64,000 bases of DNA from Anaerolineales bacterium (GTDB taxonomy: Bacteria > Chloroflexota > Anaerolineae > Anaerolineales > Villigracilaceae): assembly GCA_016789305.1 (NCBI GenBank), contig JAEURJ010000014.1, positions 434,001-498,000 of the forward strand, written 5' to 3'. The number at the start of each line of letters is the position of its first letter. Position 1 is the stretch's first letter. Shown here piece by piece: positions 54,561 to 63,601 of the stretch. The position numbers and the translations under genes are program-made. The notes beneath the pieces are model-generated. The model saw nothing but the letters and a program-made list of their open reading frames with translations, did no database searches and was not told where the DNA came from.

Positions 54561-55355
54561 CTACGACTCGGTCACAGTTACTTGAATATCCATCCTCTCT
54601 GTGGCATTCCCTTTAAAGACGCCGCGCGTGGGAGGCACGTCCGCGTAATCCCGACCCACTCCCACCCGCACATATTGGGATGTTTGTTCGCAATTGTGTG
54701 TTGGATCAAGCGAAATCCAACCACGTTCCGGTATAAAAACATCGACCCAGGCATGTGAAGCGGTAGTATATCCATTGTTATACAAATACCCACTGACATA
54801 ACGTGCGGGCAACTTCTGAATCCTGCAAAGAGAAAGCATGATATGTGAAAAATCCTGACAGACCCCGCGCCCTAACAGCAATGCCTTGTCTGCCGTGGTC
54901 TTTACATCGGTTGCACCTTTTTCGTACGAAATCCTCGAATAGATGGCGTTCATCAACGCAATCGCCCTGTCAAATGGTGTACCAGCCATCCCATGCACCT
55001 TGGAAAACTTTGTTAATTCTTCTGTATGTGGAGCATATGCTGTGGGAGAAAGATAATTGAATTCCTCCACAGGCAGGATATCAAGCGAATCCGCCGCATA
55101 TGAATCGGCAGTAAGCACTTCGCTGACAGCGGTTACCTGTAACTTTTGATGAGGCTGGATCACGTCAAAATGACGGACATCATTGCCAAAATGATCTTTA
55201 TAGCCTAGGACCGGTGCGTGGGGTTCATTTGTCAATTGAAAAGCAAGGCAATGCTGGCCGTCCACATCCAAGGGACGAAGTCTCATTTCAGTGTATGCCT
55301 CACTAATGGGCTGATCGTAGGTAAAGGCCGTGGTATGTTCTATTTTCAAACGCAT
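54561..55355 (-). CDS. Transglutaminase-like cysteine protease/transamidase-family protein
   Basis: A 264-residue protein of the bacterial transglutaminase-like class. The N-terminal domain (about 1-115) begins RLKIEHTTAFTYDQPI. The catalytic core carries RGVCQDFSH (cysteine), TTASHAWVDVFIPERGW (histidine) and SLDPTHN (aspartate). The triad is complete, and there is no signal peptide. It is the third gene of a minus-strand operon with a circularly permuted ATP-grasp protein and an alpha-E protein, a trio that recurs across bacteria and is thought to make or trim a peptide. Confidence 0.9.
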   Translation of the reverse strand: MRLKIEHTTAFTYDQPISEAYTEMRLRPLDVDGQHCLAFQLTNEPHAPVLGYKDHFGNDVRHFDVIQPHQKLQVTAVSEVLTADSYAADSLDILPVEEFNYLSPTAYAPHTEELTKFSKVHGMAGTPFDRAIALMNAIYSRISYEKGATDVKTTADKALLLGRGVCQDFSHIMLSLCRIQKLPARYVSGYLYNNGYTTASHAWVDVFIPERGWISLDPTHNCEQTSQYVRVGVGRDYADVPPTRGVFKGNATERMDIQVTVTES

Positions 55356-55387
55356 ATAAGCATAAAGACGAGTACATCGGCGAAGCC

Positions 55388-56380
55388 CTATTGCTGCTGT
55401 TGCTGTTGTTGTCGCGGCCTTTCATCGGGAAGGATGATGTTGGTGTTGAAGTACGTTCGTGCAATCTCTTCGCCCACATGATTCAAGCGGACTAGAAAAT
55501 TGGATAAAAACGGCTCCATATTTTCCCCCAAAACATCGTGAATATCAAGGTATTCCAAATCCGCTTCCAGGCGCCCCAACACCCTGCGTGGCGAATCAGA
55601 TCTGGTGGTGTTTGAAGCGCCATCCCCGATGCGAGCCAAACGGTTGAGGCAGGCGTTGAGACAAAACAAAACCGCCCGTGGAAATTCACGATTCAGTAAA
55701 AGGTATTCCGCCACACTCTCGGGACTAATCTGCCCGGCCACAGTGCGCCGATACGGCTCAAAGGCACTGCAAAATCGAAGGAGTGTGATCAGACCCAGGG
55801 AGGATTCTGCGGAGCCACCCGCTAACTGCACAAGAGGAAGGTAATTCACACCGATAATCCGCGCTGTTTTATCGGCACGCTCCAGATGCAAACCAAGTTG
55901 AATGAATTGATACGGCTCGCTGTGAGTCATGGTCGCCGATGTAATTCCCTGAAACGCATGGGTTCGGTCCCGCACCTGATGAAAAAACTCCGTTGGGTTT
56001 GTCAGAACCTCAGAGTGCGAAGTATTTCGCATCAGAAAATACATGCGATTAATGCATTCCCACATCTCGCTGCTGATCTGCTCACGAGTGCTACGGGCAT
56101 TCTCCCGGGCATTTGTAATACACGCAATTACACTATTCGGGTTCTCTGCTCCCCAAAGCATAAATTCCGTTACAGATCGAACATTGGCCTTATCATAGGT
56201 GTCATGAAAAAGCTTGTCATGACCGGCAATTCCAATAAGAGATTGCCAGCTCTGTTGCGCATCTCCAGAATGCGAGTCGAGCTGGGAAATAAAATTCACC
56301 GCCAAAAGTCGGGTCAGGTCTTCCGCGCGTTCAACATATCTCGCCATCCAAAACAGGGATTCAGCCACTCGTGACAGCAT
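55388..56380 (-). CDS. Alpha-E domain protein
   Basis: A 330-residue all-helical protein of the alpha-E family, starting MLSRVAESLFWMARYVERAEDLTRLL and with HLERADKTARIIGVNY in its second half. The alpha-E fold is regularly encoded with circularly permuted ATP-grasp ligases. Its biochemical role is not settled, but the conserved RAED and LERADKTAR motifs suggest a binding pocket. The C-terminus ends in seven glutamines encoded by CAA/CAG repeats at the very end of the gene. The start is ATG 56380, 2 nt after the ATP-grasp stop; an in-frame start at 56401 would overlap. Confidence 0.9.
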   Translation of the reverse strand: MLSRVAESLFWMARYVERAEDLTRLLAVNFISQLDSHSGDAQQSWQSLIGIAGHDKLFHDTYDKANVRSVTEFMLWGAENPNSVIACITNARENARSTREQISSEMWECINRMYFLMRNTSHSEVLTNPTEFFHQVRDRTHAFQGITSATMTHSEPYQFIQLGLHLERADKTARIIGVNYLPLVQLAGGSAESSLGLITLLRFCSAFEPYRRTVAGQISPESVAEYLLLNREFPRAVLFCLNACLNRLARIGDGASNTTRSDSPRRVLGRLEADLEYLDIHDVLGENMEPFLSNFLVRLNHVGEEIARTYFNTNIILPDERPRQQQQQQQ

Positions 56381-56382
56381 CG

Positions 56383-57828
56383 TTAGTCCCTCAAAACCCA
56401 TGTATCTTTGCTGCCGCCGCCCTGTGATGAGTTGACCACCAACGAACCTTTGCGAAGCGCCACACGGGTCAACCCGCCGGGAACAACCACCACTTTATCT
56501 CCGTACAAAACATAGGGACGCAAATCAATATGGCAGCCATGCAGTTGATCTTCAAGAAAAGTCGGGTGACGACTCAAAGCCAAAGTAGGCTGGGCAATGT
56601 AATTTCTTGGGTTGGCAGCCACGCGCTCGCGGAAGTTCTCCCGCTCCTCTTTGCTTGCATGCGGCCCAACCAACATCCCGTATCCCCCGCTTTCGTTGAC
56701 CGCCTTCACCACCAACTTGTCAATATTTTTTAGGATGTATTCCAGTTCATCTTCACGCCAGCCCAAATAGGTCGGGATGTTATTAATGATGGGGTCTTCG
56801 CCCAAATAAAAACGGATCATCTCGGGAACGAATGCGTAAACAGCCTTATCATCCGCCACGCCCGTGCCGATGGAATTGGCAATGGTCACATTCCCGGCGC
56901 GATAAGCATTGAGCAACCCGGCCAGCCCAAGCACACTATCCTTTCGAAACACCAGCGGATCAAGGAAATCATCGTCGACACGCCGGTAGATCACATCGAC
57001 AAGTTTCAACCCATCAGTGGTGCGCATGTAAATTTTGTTTTGATGAGCGACCAGGTCACGCCCTTCGACAATTTCAATCCCCATTTGGCGTGCAAGAAAA
57101 GTATGTTCAAAATATGCGGAATTATGGATCCCGGGTGTCAGCAAAACCACAGTTGCATCCGAGTAATCATGCGGAACGACGGCACGAAGCGCGGCCAGAA
57201 GTTCCTGAGGATAATGTTCCACCGGGGAAACGTTGTAGCGCGAGAATAGATCGGCGAAGGTACGCTTCATTACCTGACGATTCTCGAGCATGTAGCTCAC
57301 CCCGGAAGGGGAACGCATGTTGTCTTCAAGAACATAATAATTTCCATCGTCACTTCGCACAATATCCGTGCCGACCACATGAATATATCTATCTTTTGGA
57401 ATATTCATACCCATCATTTCAGGGCGAAAGTGGCGGGAACTGAAAACCAACTCCGAGGGGATCCGTTTCTCACGCAGAATACGTTGATCGTGATAAATAT
57501 CGTGCAGGAAGAGATTGAGTGCGGTCACCCGTTGGGTCAGACCTCTTTCAATGTACTGCCATTCGGCAAACGGAATGATGCGCGGGATAAGATCAAATGG
57601 GAAGATCCGCTCAATCCCCTGCTCTTCTCCATACACGGTAAATGTAATCCCCTGATACAAAAAAGCCGTGTCACTGACACGGCGGCGCTCTTCAAACATC
57701 GTCGCAGTCATGTTCTGCAGATATTGATGCAAAACACGGTAATGCAGGCGGGGCTCTCCGGGCGACGAAAACATTTCATCATAAAATGGGGAGGCATTAT
57801 AGGGGTTATTTAAAATGGATTCATTCAT
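56383..57828 (-). CDS. Circularly permuted ATP-grasp protein
   Basis: A 481-residue ATP-grasp ligase of the CP_ATPgrasp_2 class, in which the ATP-binding lobes are rearranged along the chain. Motifs include [47 protein letters not shown] and [24 protein letters not shown], which carry the ATP and metal ligands. It is expected to form a peptide-like amide bond using ATP, with the alpha-E and transglutaminase proteins as partners. It is the first gene of the operon, with ATG at 57828. Confidence 0.93.
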   Translation of the reverse strand: MNESILNNPYNASPFYDEMFSSPGEPRLHYRVLHQYLQNMTATMFEERRRVSDTAFLYQGITFTVYGEEQGIERIFPFDLIPRIIPFAEWQYIERGLTQRVTALNLFLHDIYHDQRILREKRIPSELVFSSRHFRPEMMGMNIPKDRYIHVVGTDIVRSDDGNYYVLEDNMRSPSGVSYMLENRQVMKRTFADLFSRYNVSPVEHYPQELLAALRAVVPHDYSDATVVLLTPGIHNSAYFEHTFLARQMGIEIVEGRDLVAHQNKIYMRTTDGLKLVDVIYRRVDDDFLDPLVFRKDSVLGLAGLLNAYRAGNVTIANSIGTGVADDKAVYAFVPEMIRFYLGEDPIINNIPTYLGWREDELEYILKNIDKLVVKAVNESGGYGMLVGPHASKEERENFRERVAANPRNYIAQPTLALSRHPTFLEDQLHGCHIDLRPYVLYGDKVVVVPGGLTRVALRKGSLVVNSSQGGGSKDTWVLRD

Positions 57829-57906
57829 GAATTAAAGGTGTCAAGCAAAACCATTCGTAAAGCTAACCAGTTTTACCATGAATCATGTTTATAACCGGGT
57901 ACCCTT

Positions 57907-58308
57907 TCAGGTACTCTTTAACCGTTTCCCTGCCCAAACGCTGACCAGCGTCACCAAAGAACACAGGGCTGCACCCCAAAGCATATCCACGACTGTAATC
58001 AAAAGAGGCCATCTGGCAAGCGTGGCAAGGTTGGTGAGGTCATATGTGCCGTAAGTGATCAGCCCAAAGAAGGCACCACGCAATACAGCCTGCCAAACCG
58101 AATAACTCTTAACACCCGGTTCCACAACAAACACCACCATTCCAACAATGTAGAGCAAATAAAAAACTCCGGCCGTAACAAAATTGGGGCTCTCTGCCAT
58201 AAGAAACCCAATTTGGGAGCGATAAAATTTGGGCGCAACCAACCCAAGCCAGAGAGAATCCAGCGCAAGAAAGGAAAGGAATGCAATAAAATAGAGTTTT
58301 ATTTTCAT
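57907..58308 (-). CDS. DUF2177 family membrane protein
   Basis: A 133-residue membrane protein with four helices (about 5-22, 40-62, 72-92 and 105-127). The family pattern is visible: LDSLWLGLVAPKFYRSQIG with an acidic residue in the first helix, and GAFFGLITYGTYDLTNLAT in the third. Its function is unknown. It lies alone between the CP-ATP-grasp operon and the GH13-like gene; a terminator sits between it and the latter. Confidence 0.87.
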   Translation of the reverse strand: MKIKLYFIAFLSFLALDSLWLGLVAPKFYRSQIGFLMAESPNFVTAGVFYLLYIVGMVVFVVEPGVKSYSVWQAVLRGAFFGLITYGTYDLTNLATLARWPLLITVVDMLWGAALCSLVTLVSVWAGKRLKST

Positions 58309-58321
58309 AGTGTTTAATAAA

Positions 58322-58351
58322 ATGCTCCACGACTATATTGGCGTGGAGCAT
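58322..58351 (-). terminator. Terminator of the GH13-like gene
   Basis: ATGCTCCACG and its complement form a 10-bp stem with a 10-nt loop, followed on the minus strand by TTTTATT. Confidence 0.85.
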
Positions 58352-58359
58352 GGGAGTTA

Positions 58360-61236
58360 TTATTTGCCTTTCGTCTTTTTTACCGCCGGTTTCTTTGCGG
58401 CAGGCTTTTTGACTGTACCAGCCTTCCTGGAAGTTGAACTGCGTTTCGTGGTCGTCGCAGATTTCTTTTTCTCCGCAGGCTTTTTCACAACCGCTGCCTT
58501 CTTCTTGGGTTCCGCTTTCTTCTTCGCTGCAACTTTTTTGGCGGCAGGCTTTTTGCCAATGACCTTTTTTGTGGTCGCATTCTTTTTGGCAGGGACCTTC
58601 TTTTTTGCAGCGGGCTTCTTTTTTATAATTACTTTTTCTTCCACTACACCCATGCCCGCAAACATCTCATCCCATTTCCTTTGCATGGACGAGACACTCC
58701 CACCATTGAGCGAATCGTACACAGCCTGCCATTGGTTGCCGTCTACGAAGCGGAAATCCATAAAAGCGCGGCACTCGTAGGCCGCAAGCTCCACGTATAG
58801 ACCCTTCTCACGCAATTCACGGCATGAGCGGATATATTCCTGATGGGATACATAGTCCTTGAAGATGACGAAACCCGAATCCGTCAAACCGAGTGCATCA
58901 GCAAGAGATTTATGCTGAACACTGACCGAGTTCTTTACCCAACCGCGAGTCTCTGCGAACTTGTTGTGATAGATCACCAACCCGCGTTCGTCGCCGGAAC
59001 GATTTGAATAGGCAAAGACTTCCTCGTTAACTGAGCCTTCCGGTGTGACGTAGTCAAAGAGTGTGAACTGCTCGACATCGGCAAACAGATAACGGCGGTG
59101 AAGAAGCGGGAAGATACGCCAGTCATGCCCGCGGATGAGACCATCGTCCGGACGTTCATCCATTTTCGGGCGGCGGAACTCCATCCCATATTTTTCGGAA
59201 TAACCTTCGATCTGTCCATGGCCGAACATGGGCAGGCCGGGCAGCGTGGAAAGTACCGTGCAAATACCAAAGTATTTATCGCCGCTGCCAAATTGTTCGA
59301 CCGCTGTCTTCTCATCGGGGTTGTTCATGAAATTGACATAACGCTTGAGAATCTGTGGATCAAACTCCAGTGTGTTCTTGATCGCAAGCCGGTATTTGGC
59401 ATTATCCTCATCGCGCAGCATGTGCATGAACGCGGAGTTGTACACGCGATGCATCCCCAGTGTGCGGACGAAATAGCCCTCCATTAACCAGAAAGCTTCT
59501 GCAAGAAGGAGCGTATCAGGAACTTCCGCCGCAACACGATCCACCACTTCACGCCAAAATTCGGTGGGAAGAGCCGCATCGAACTCAGCCTTGGTCATGC
59601 CATATTGCGAACGGGAGGGTATCGCACCGCCGGCACCGGGCTCCGGGAACCACAAACGCTGCACATGTTTCTTGGCGAGCGTCATTGCGGCATCAAAGCG
59701 GATCACGGGGAAATTTCGCGCCACATGCAGAATGGTTTGAATCACCGCTTCGCGCACCTGTGCTTTGGTGTAATCAAGCTGGGCGGTATCGTTCCATGGG
59801 AAGGAAGTGCCATCGTTGCCATGATAGATATACCGCAAATCACCTGTTTGATGGTCACGGCGCTGGAAGACAACAGAGGCATCGGTTTTATCGTAGTAAT
59901 GATCTTCGAGATAGATACCAACGCGAAGGTCATCGGAAAGATTGTCGGATTTGAATGAGTAGGAAGGGTATGGAGGCTGCGAAGTTGACAGGAACCAATC
60001 AGGATGTTCGATCACCCAGGTGGAGTCAATGCCCATGTGATTGGGCACCATGTCTGCGGAGAGACGAATGCCACGTTCCCATGCACGGGAACGCAGATTG
60101 TTAAGCGCGTCCCACCCACCAAGGTCAGAGGCGATATCGTAGGAAAAAAGAGAATACGCAGATGCAACCGCATCCTGCTGTCCCATGCGCTGCTTAATTC
60201 GTTGCGACGCGCGACTCCGTTCCCACAGACCGATCAACCACAAACCGGTAAAACCTCGCGCGGCAAGCAGATCCAATTCTTCGTTGGGGATTTTGTCGAG
60301 AGTGCGGATCTCATATTGATACTTCTTGGAAAGCTGATCGAGCCAGACGTAGGAATTTTTTGCCATCAGCACAAGGCGAGGCATCCACTCTTTATCGGGG
60401 CTGAAGTGTTCGAAATCAGCGTAATCATTTCCACCGAAAGTCGGTACATGCGCTTCGGGTTTGCCTTCAAAGTGTACGTAATGCTGCCGAATGATCTCTT
60501 CCTTGATGAAATCCAAGCCACGCAGGATGCGCGTGGAGAAAGACTCGCCAAGTATATGTCCCCATTTTTCGATGATGAACCGAAGTTGCCCTTCGATGGA
60601 ATCGGGATGGGCTTTGATGGGAGCCGTGAGCAGATCATTGAGCGTCTCTTCAGGGTTTGCATTTCGGCCGCCGCCAAAGGAAGGCTGGGTCTTGAAGAAA
60701 TTAAGCAGTTGATGGATCAATTCCTTGTAGGACGAGGTTTCCATCACCGTATCATCGAACAAATCTCGATAGTCGTGCAAGGCCGGGTTGTTGTTGGAAT
60801 TATGGATCAATAAAATTTCTTCGATGGCAGCCGCACGTACGCCGCGGCTTAAATCTCCAAATTGTGGAACTTGTGTGGCAAGATAAATACCCGCTGTTTG
60901 TTCTCCACGAAAGACGGCGATCGGGGGAAATTCTTCAGTGAATTTGACAAGAGTGGATTCGTAATTGGAACCCAGACTCGATTGCAACACGCCCATTGCA
61001 CGTCCCATCACGCCGGAATGACGGCTGTAATAGTGTTTGAGGATCAGGTGGTAGGCCTCATCCAGCAGGGACATGGCATATAGATCAGTGGCAGGCACGG
61101 GCGTGGAACGAATCGCGGAAATTTGAGTCGCAAATGTACGGGCGGATGCCAAATCCCCTAAAACGATATGTCCATCCCGGCGATAAAAGTCCGAAGAAAA
61201 ATTGTATTTATTTCGGGAGATTCGGGTGGTTAGCAT
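58360..61236 (-). CDS. GH13-like alpha-glucan enzyme with a histone-H1-like tail
   Basis: A 958-residue protein. A helical N-terminal region of unknown type (about 1-320) precedes an alpha-amylase barrel (about 325-800). Region I is ADMVPNHMGID, region II VIRFDAAM with nucleophile Asp515, and region III LLAEAFW with acid/base Glu580. Region IV reads NFMNNPDEKT: the aspartate is kept but the usual preceding histidine is proline. From about residue 865 to 958 the chain is a lysine/alanine/proline tail of AAKK and PAKK repeats, as in bacterial histone-H1-like proteins. It has no signal peptide. The tail suggests DNA, polyphosphate or glycogen-particle binding (inference). Confidence 0.82.
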   Translation of the reverse strand: MLTTRISRNKYNFSSDFYRRDGHIVLGDLASARTFATQISAIRSTPVPATDLYAMSLLDEAYHLILKHYYSRHSGVMGRAMGVLQSSLGSNYESTLVKFTEEFPPIAVFRGEQTAGIYLATQVPQFGDLSRGVRAAAIEEILLIHNSNNNPALHDYRDLFDDTVMETSSYKELIHQLLNFFKTQPSFGGGRNANPEETLNDLLTAPIKAHPDSIEGQLRFIIEKWGHILGESFSTRILRGLDFIKEEIIRQHYVHFEGKPEAHVPTFGGNDYADFEHFSPDKEWMPRLVLMAKNSYVWLDQLSKKYQYEIRTLDKIPNEELDLLAARGFTGLWLIGLWERSRASQRIKQRMGQQDAVASAYSLFSYDIASDLGGWDALNNLRSRAWERGIRLSADMVPNHMGIDSTWVIEHPDWFLSTSQPPYPSYSFKSDNLSDDLRVGIYLEDHYYDKTDASVVFQRRDHQTGDLRYIYHGNDGTSFPWNDTAQLDYTKAQVREAVIQTILHVARNFPVIRFDAAMTLAKKHVQRLWFPEPGAGGAIPSRSQYGMTKAEFDAALPTEFWREVVDRVAAEVPDTLLLAEAFWLMEGYFVRTLGMHRVYNSAFMHMLRDEDNAKYRLAIKNTLEFDPQILKRYVNFMNNPDEKTAVEQFGSGDKYFGICTVLSTLPGLPMFGHGQIEGYSEKYGMEFRRPKMDERPDDGLIRGHDWRIFPLLHRRYLFADVEQFTLFDYVTPEGSVNEEVFAYSNRSGDERGLVIYHNKFAETRGWVKNSVSVQHKSLADALGLTDSGFVIFKDYVSHQEYIRSCRELREKGLYVELAAYECRAFMDFRFVDGNQWQAVYDSLNGGSVSSMQRKWDEMFAGMGVVEEKVIIKKKPAAKKKVPAKKNATTKKVIGKKPAAKKVAAKKKAEPKKKAAVVKKPAEKKKSATTTKRSSTSRKAGTVKKPAAKKPAVKKTKGK

Positions 61237-61289
61237 ACAACAATGATAACCGATTATTGTTTTTTTTCGAGTAAAATTTGGGCTCTGTT

Positions 61290-63554
61290 ATGAATTTTTT
61301 TCTGATAAATTTTGTCATCTTGCTATTGCTTGCAGTGATGTATTTGCCGCTGATCTTCTTTGCAATTCAACGGCGGGAGGAAGGGCAAAGTCTGCCCGCG
61401 TGGCTGGTGGTAAGTTATGCACTGCTGGCATTGGTACTGAATTTGACAGAAGCATTTTGGAATAACAGCCAGGGGGCCGTACAAGGCTTGCAGGAACTTC
61501 AAAACTACGGGGCATTAACTTTGATCTTCGTGATGATGCTGACCGTAAAATCTTTTTTAAAGCAGGAAAACTGGTGGGGGTGGGTAGGCTTCTGGGCATT
61601 CTGGGTTTTCAGCCTTGCACTCATTTTGACGAATGCATTGAATCTTCCCGAAGTGCTCTGGATCAATGCGGATATTTCATTGCAACGTTCACGTCTCGGC
61701 CCGGCCTGGGCGATCCTGGGGTGGCTGATCTTTGCGATCAGCCTGATCCTCATCATCTCAAACGCAAACAGACAGGCACGCCAGCAGCTTTTTCGAAATC
61801 GTTTAAGCTATTGGTGGCCGGCGTTCTTTCTTGTTTTCGCCAACGACTTTTTATTATTTTCCAATCATCCCATTCCCGGTAATCCGCTGCGGTTGTTTGG
61901 CGCGATTTTCATGGGAGTCGTGGTCGTTACTCACGACCTTCCTGACTTACGCTTGTTTTTGCGCCGCACACTGGCATATGGATTGATCGCAGTCGTAATT
62001 GTTGGGTTATATTCCGCAGGCTTCCTACTCATTCAAGCGGTCTTCCGCGATACACAAAATTTCAATCCGTTGCCGGCAGGCGCATTCATCTCATTGATCC
62101 TTGCCCTGCTTTTTTCGCCCTTATTCAACCTCATCAATCGCGCCGTTAATTCATGGCTGAAAGCAGATCAATATGATGCCAGCCGCACGATCCACAAATA
62201 CAGCGAGAACATCAGCAACATTCTGGACATGGAAAAACTCGCCGACATTGCCGTGGGCATCATCCTTGAAGCGATGCAAATCGAGCGCGGTTTTTTGTTT
62301 TTGGTGGACTCCGACCGCGAAGAAGATGGACGAAAAATTTACAGGATCAGTCTGGCACAAAGCCCCGAAGAGCGACCCATGACCGCCGCACAACTTGACG
62401 AGGGCGGACCGATCGCTTCGTATTTTCTGCGGGAACAAAAGCCGCTTCTTCAATATGACCTGGACCTGCTCCCCACCTTTCGAAATTCCCCCAGCCTGGA
62501 GCGCGATTGGTTCAATCAGCTTCAAACGGAAGTGTACATTCCCATCTTTGCCAAAAGACAATGGATCGGCTTGCTGGCTTTTGGTGGGAAAATGAGCGGA
62601 AACCGCTATACCCGCGAAGACCTCGTGACTTTGAGCGCTCATGCCAATCAAACCGCAGTGGCATTGGAAAACGCCCGCCTTGTCGATAACCTGATGCGCT
62701 TGAACAATGAGTTGCGTTCTGCACGCCGCCAATTGGAAAAGAACAACCATGACCTGGAGAGAATCGACCAGGCGAAATCCGATTTCATCAGCATCGCCTC
62801 GCATGAGCTGCGCACTCCACTAACCGTGATCAAAGGCTATACAGAAATGCTTTTGGAAGATTCCAATCTTGATGAAAATATCAAGTTGGTGATGAAAGGG
62901 ATTCACGAAGGGACACTCCGGCTGCACGAGGTCATGGATTCGATGTTTGACATCGCCCAGATCGATGCACGATCCTTGAAGCCGCACCTTCAGCCGGTTG
63001 ACCTTGGCCGGTTAATTAAAGAAGTCAGTCTGGAACAATCCAGTGCGATCAAGGAACGAAAACAATCCCTCATGATTGACCTGCCCACCCTTCCGCAAGT
63101 CAAAGTGGACCCCAACCTGCTTGTCAAATTATTTCACCATCTAATTCGCAATGCAGTCAAATACACACCGAATGAAGGCAAGATCACGATCAGCGGACAT
63201 TCCATCCCGTCGATCATGGACCTGCCCAACGGCGGAGTGGAGATCATCTTCAGCGATACCGGCATTGGCGTGGACCCCAACTTCCGCGAGTTGATTTTCA
63301 GCAAATTCTATCAATCCAATGAACTGGGGAAACATTCGACCAGCAAGACGCGCTTCAAAGGCAGCGGCGCAGGGCTGGGACTCGCCCTCTCAAAAGGCAT
63401 TGTCGAGGCTCACGGTGGAAGGATTTATGTGGAAAGCCCGGGGTATGATGAAATCAACTTCCCCGGCAGTCAATTTCATGTGATCCTGCCATTGAGTAAA
63501 CTCGAAGAGGGCGAAGGGCAAAAGAACAGTGAAGCAATAAAATTTGAGATCTAA
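61290..63554 (+). CDS. Membrane sensor histidine kinase with GAF domain
   Basis: A 754-residue kinase. About eight membrane helices fill residues 1-290, a GAF domain spans about 310-460 (IAVGIILEAMQIERGFLFLVD, with ANQTAVALENARL at its end), and a coiled coil leads to HisKA with SHELRTPLTVIKGY (His about 505). The HATPase has NAVKYTP (about 620), FSDTGIGVD, and GAGLGLALSKGIVEAHGG. No response regulator gene is adjacent. A TAAAAT at 61272-61277 lies 12 nt before ATG 61290, which excludes the upstream TTG start and suggests a very short leader. The signal sensed is unknown. Confidence 0.92.
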   Translation: MNFFLINFVILLLLAVMYLPLIFFAIQRREEGQSLPAWLVVSYALLALVLNLTEAFWNNSQGAVQGLQELQNYGALTLIFVMMLTVKSFLKQENWWGWVGFWAFWVFSLALILTNALNLPEVLWINADISLQRSRLGPAWAILGWLIFAISLILIISNANRQARQQLFRNRLSYWWPAFFLVFANDFLLFSNHPIPGNPLRLFGAIFMGVVVVTHDLPDLRLFLRRTLAYGLIAVVIVGLYSAGFLLIQAVFRDTQNFNPLPAGAFISLILALLFSPLFNLINRAVNSWLKADQYDASRTIHKYSENISNILDMEKLADIAVGIILEAMQIERGFLFLVDSDREEDGRKIYRISLAQSPEERPMTAAQLDEGGPIASYFLREQKPLLQYDLDLLPTFRNSPSLERDWFNQLQTEVYIPIFAKRQWIGLLAFGGKMSGNRYTREDLVTLSAHANQTAVALENARLVDNLMRLNNELRSARRQLEKNNHDLERIDQAKSDFISIASHELRTPLTVIKGYTEMLLEDSNLDENIKLVMKGIHEGTLRLHEVMDSMFDIAQIDARSLKPHLQPVDLGRLIKEVSLEQSSAIKERKQSLMIDLPTLPQVKVDPNLLVKLFHHLIRNAVKYTPNEGKITISGHSIPSIMDLPNGGVEIIFSDTGIGVDPNFRELIFSKFYQSNELGKHSTSKTRFKGSGAGLGLALSKGIVEAHGGRIYVESPGYDEINFPGSQFHVILPLSKLEEGEGQKNSEAIKFEI

Positions 63555-63593
63555 AACAAAACGGGCAGAGTTTTTACTCTGCCCGTTTTGTTT
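63554..63593. terminator. Bidirectional terminator at the kinase end
   Basis: AAACAAAACGGGCAGAG and its complement form a 17-bp stem with a 6-nt loop between convergent genes. Confidence 0.92.
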
Positions 63594-63601
63594 AATTCAA
63601 T

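Noticed and set aside
54431..54616. Short plus-strand frame between the SWIM and transglutaminase genes
   Set aside because: It enters the transglutaminase gene in antisense and has no ribosome site or similarity.
55388..55420. CTG/TTG triplet run as a CRISPR or larger tandem repeat
   Set aside because: It is only seven glutamine codons at the end of the alpha-E gene. No spacer-repeat arrays were seen anywhere in the window.
60004..60813. 269-codon frame antisense to the GH13-like gene
   Set aside because: A shadow of a well-supported gene without start signals or motifs.
62151..62804. 217-codon frame antisense to the membrane kinase
   Set aside because: It covers the GAF/coiled-coil coding part of a clear kinase gene and has no independent support.
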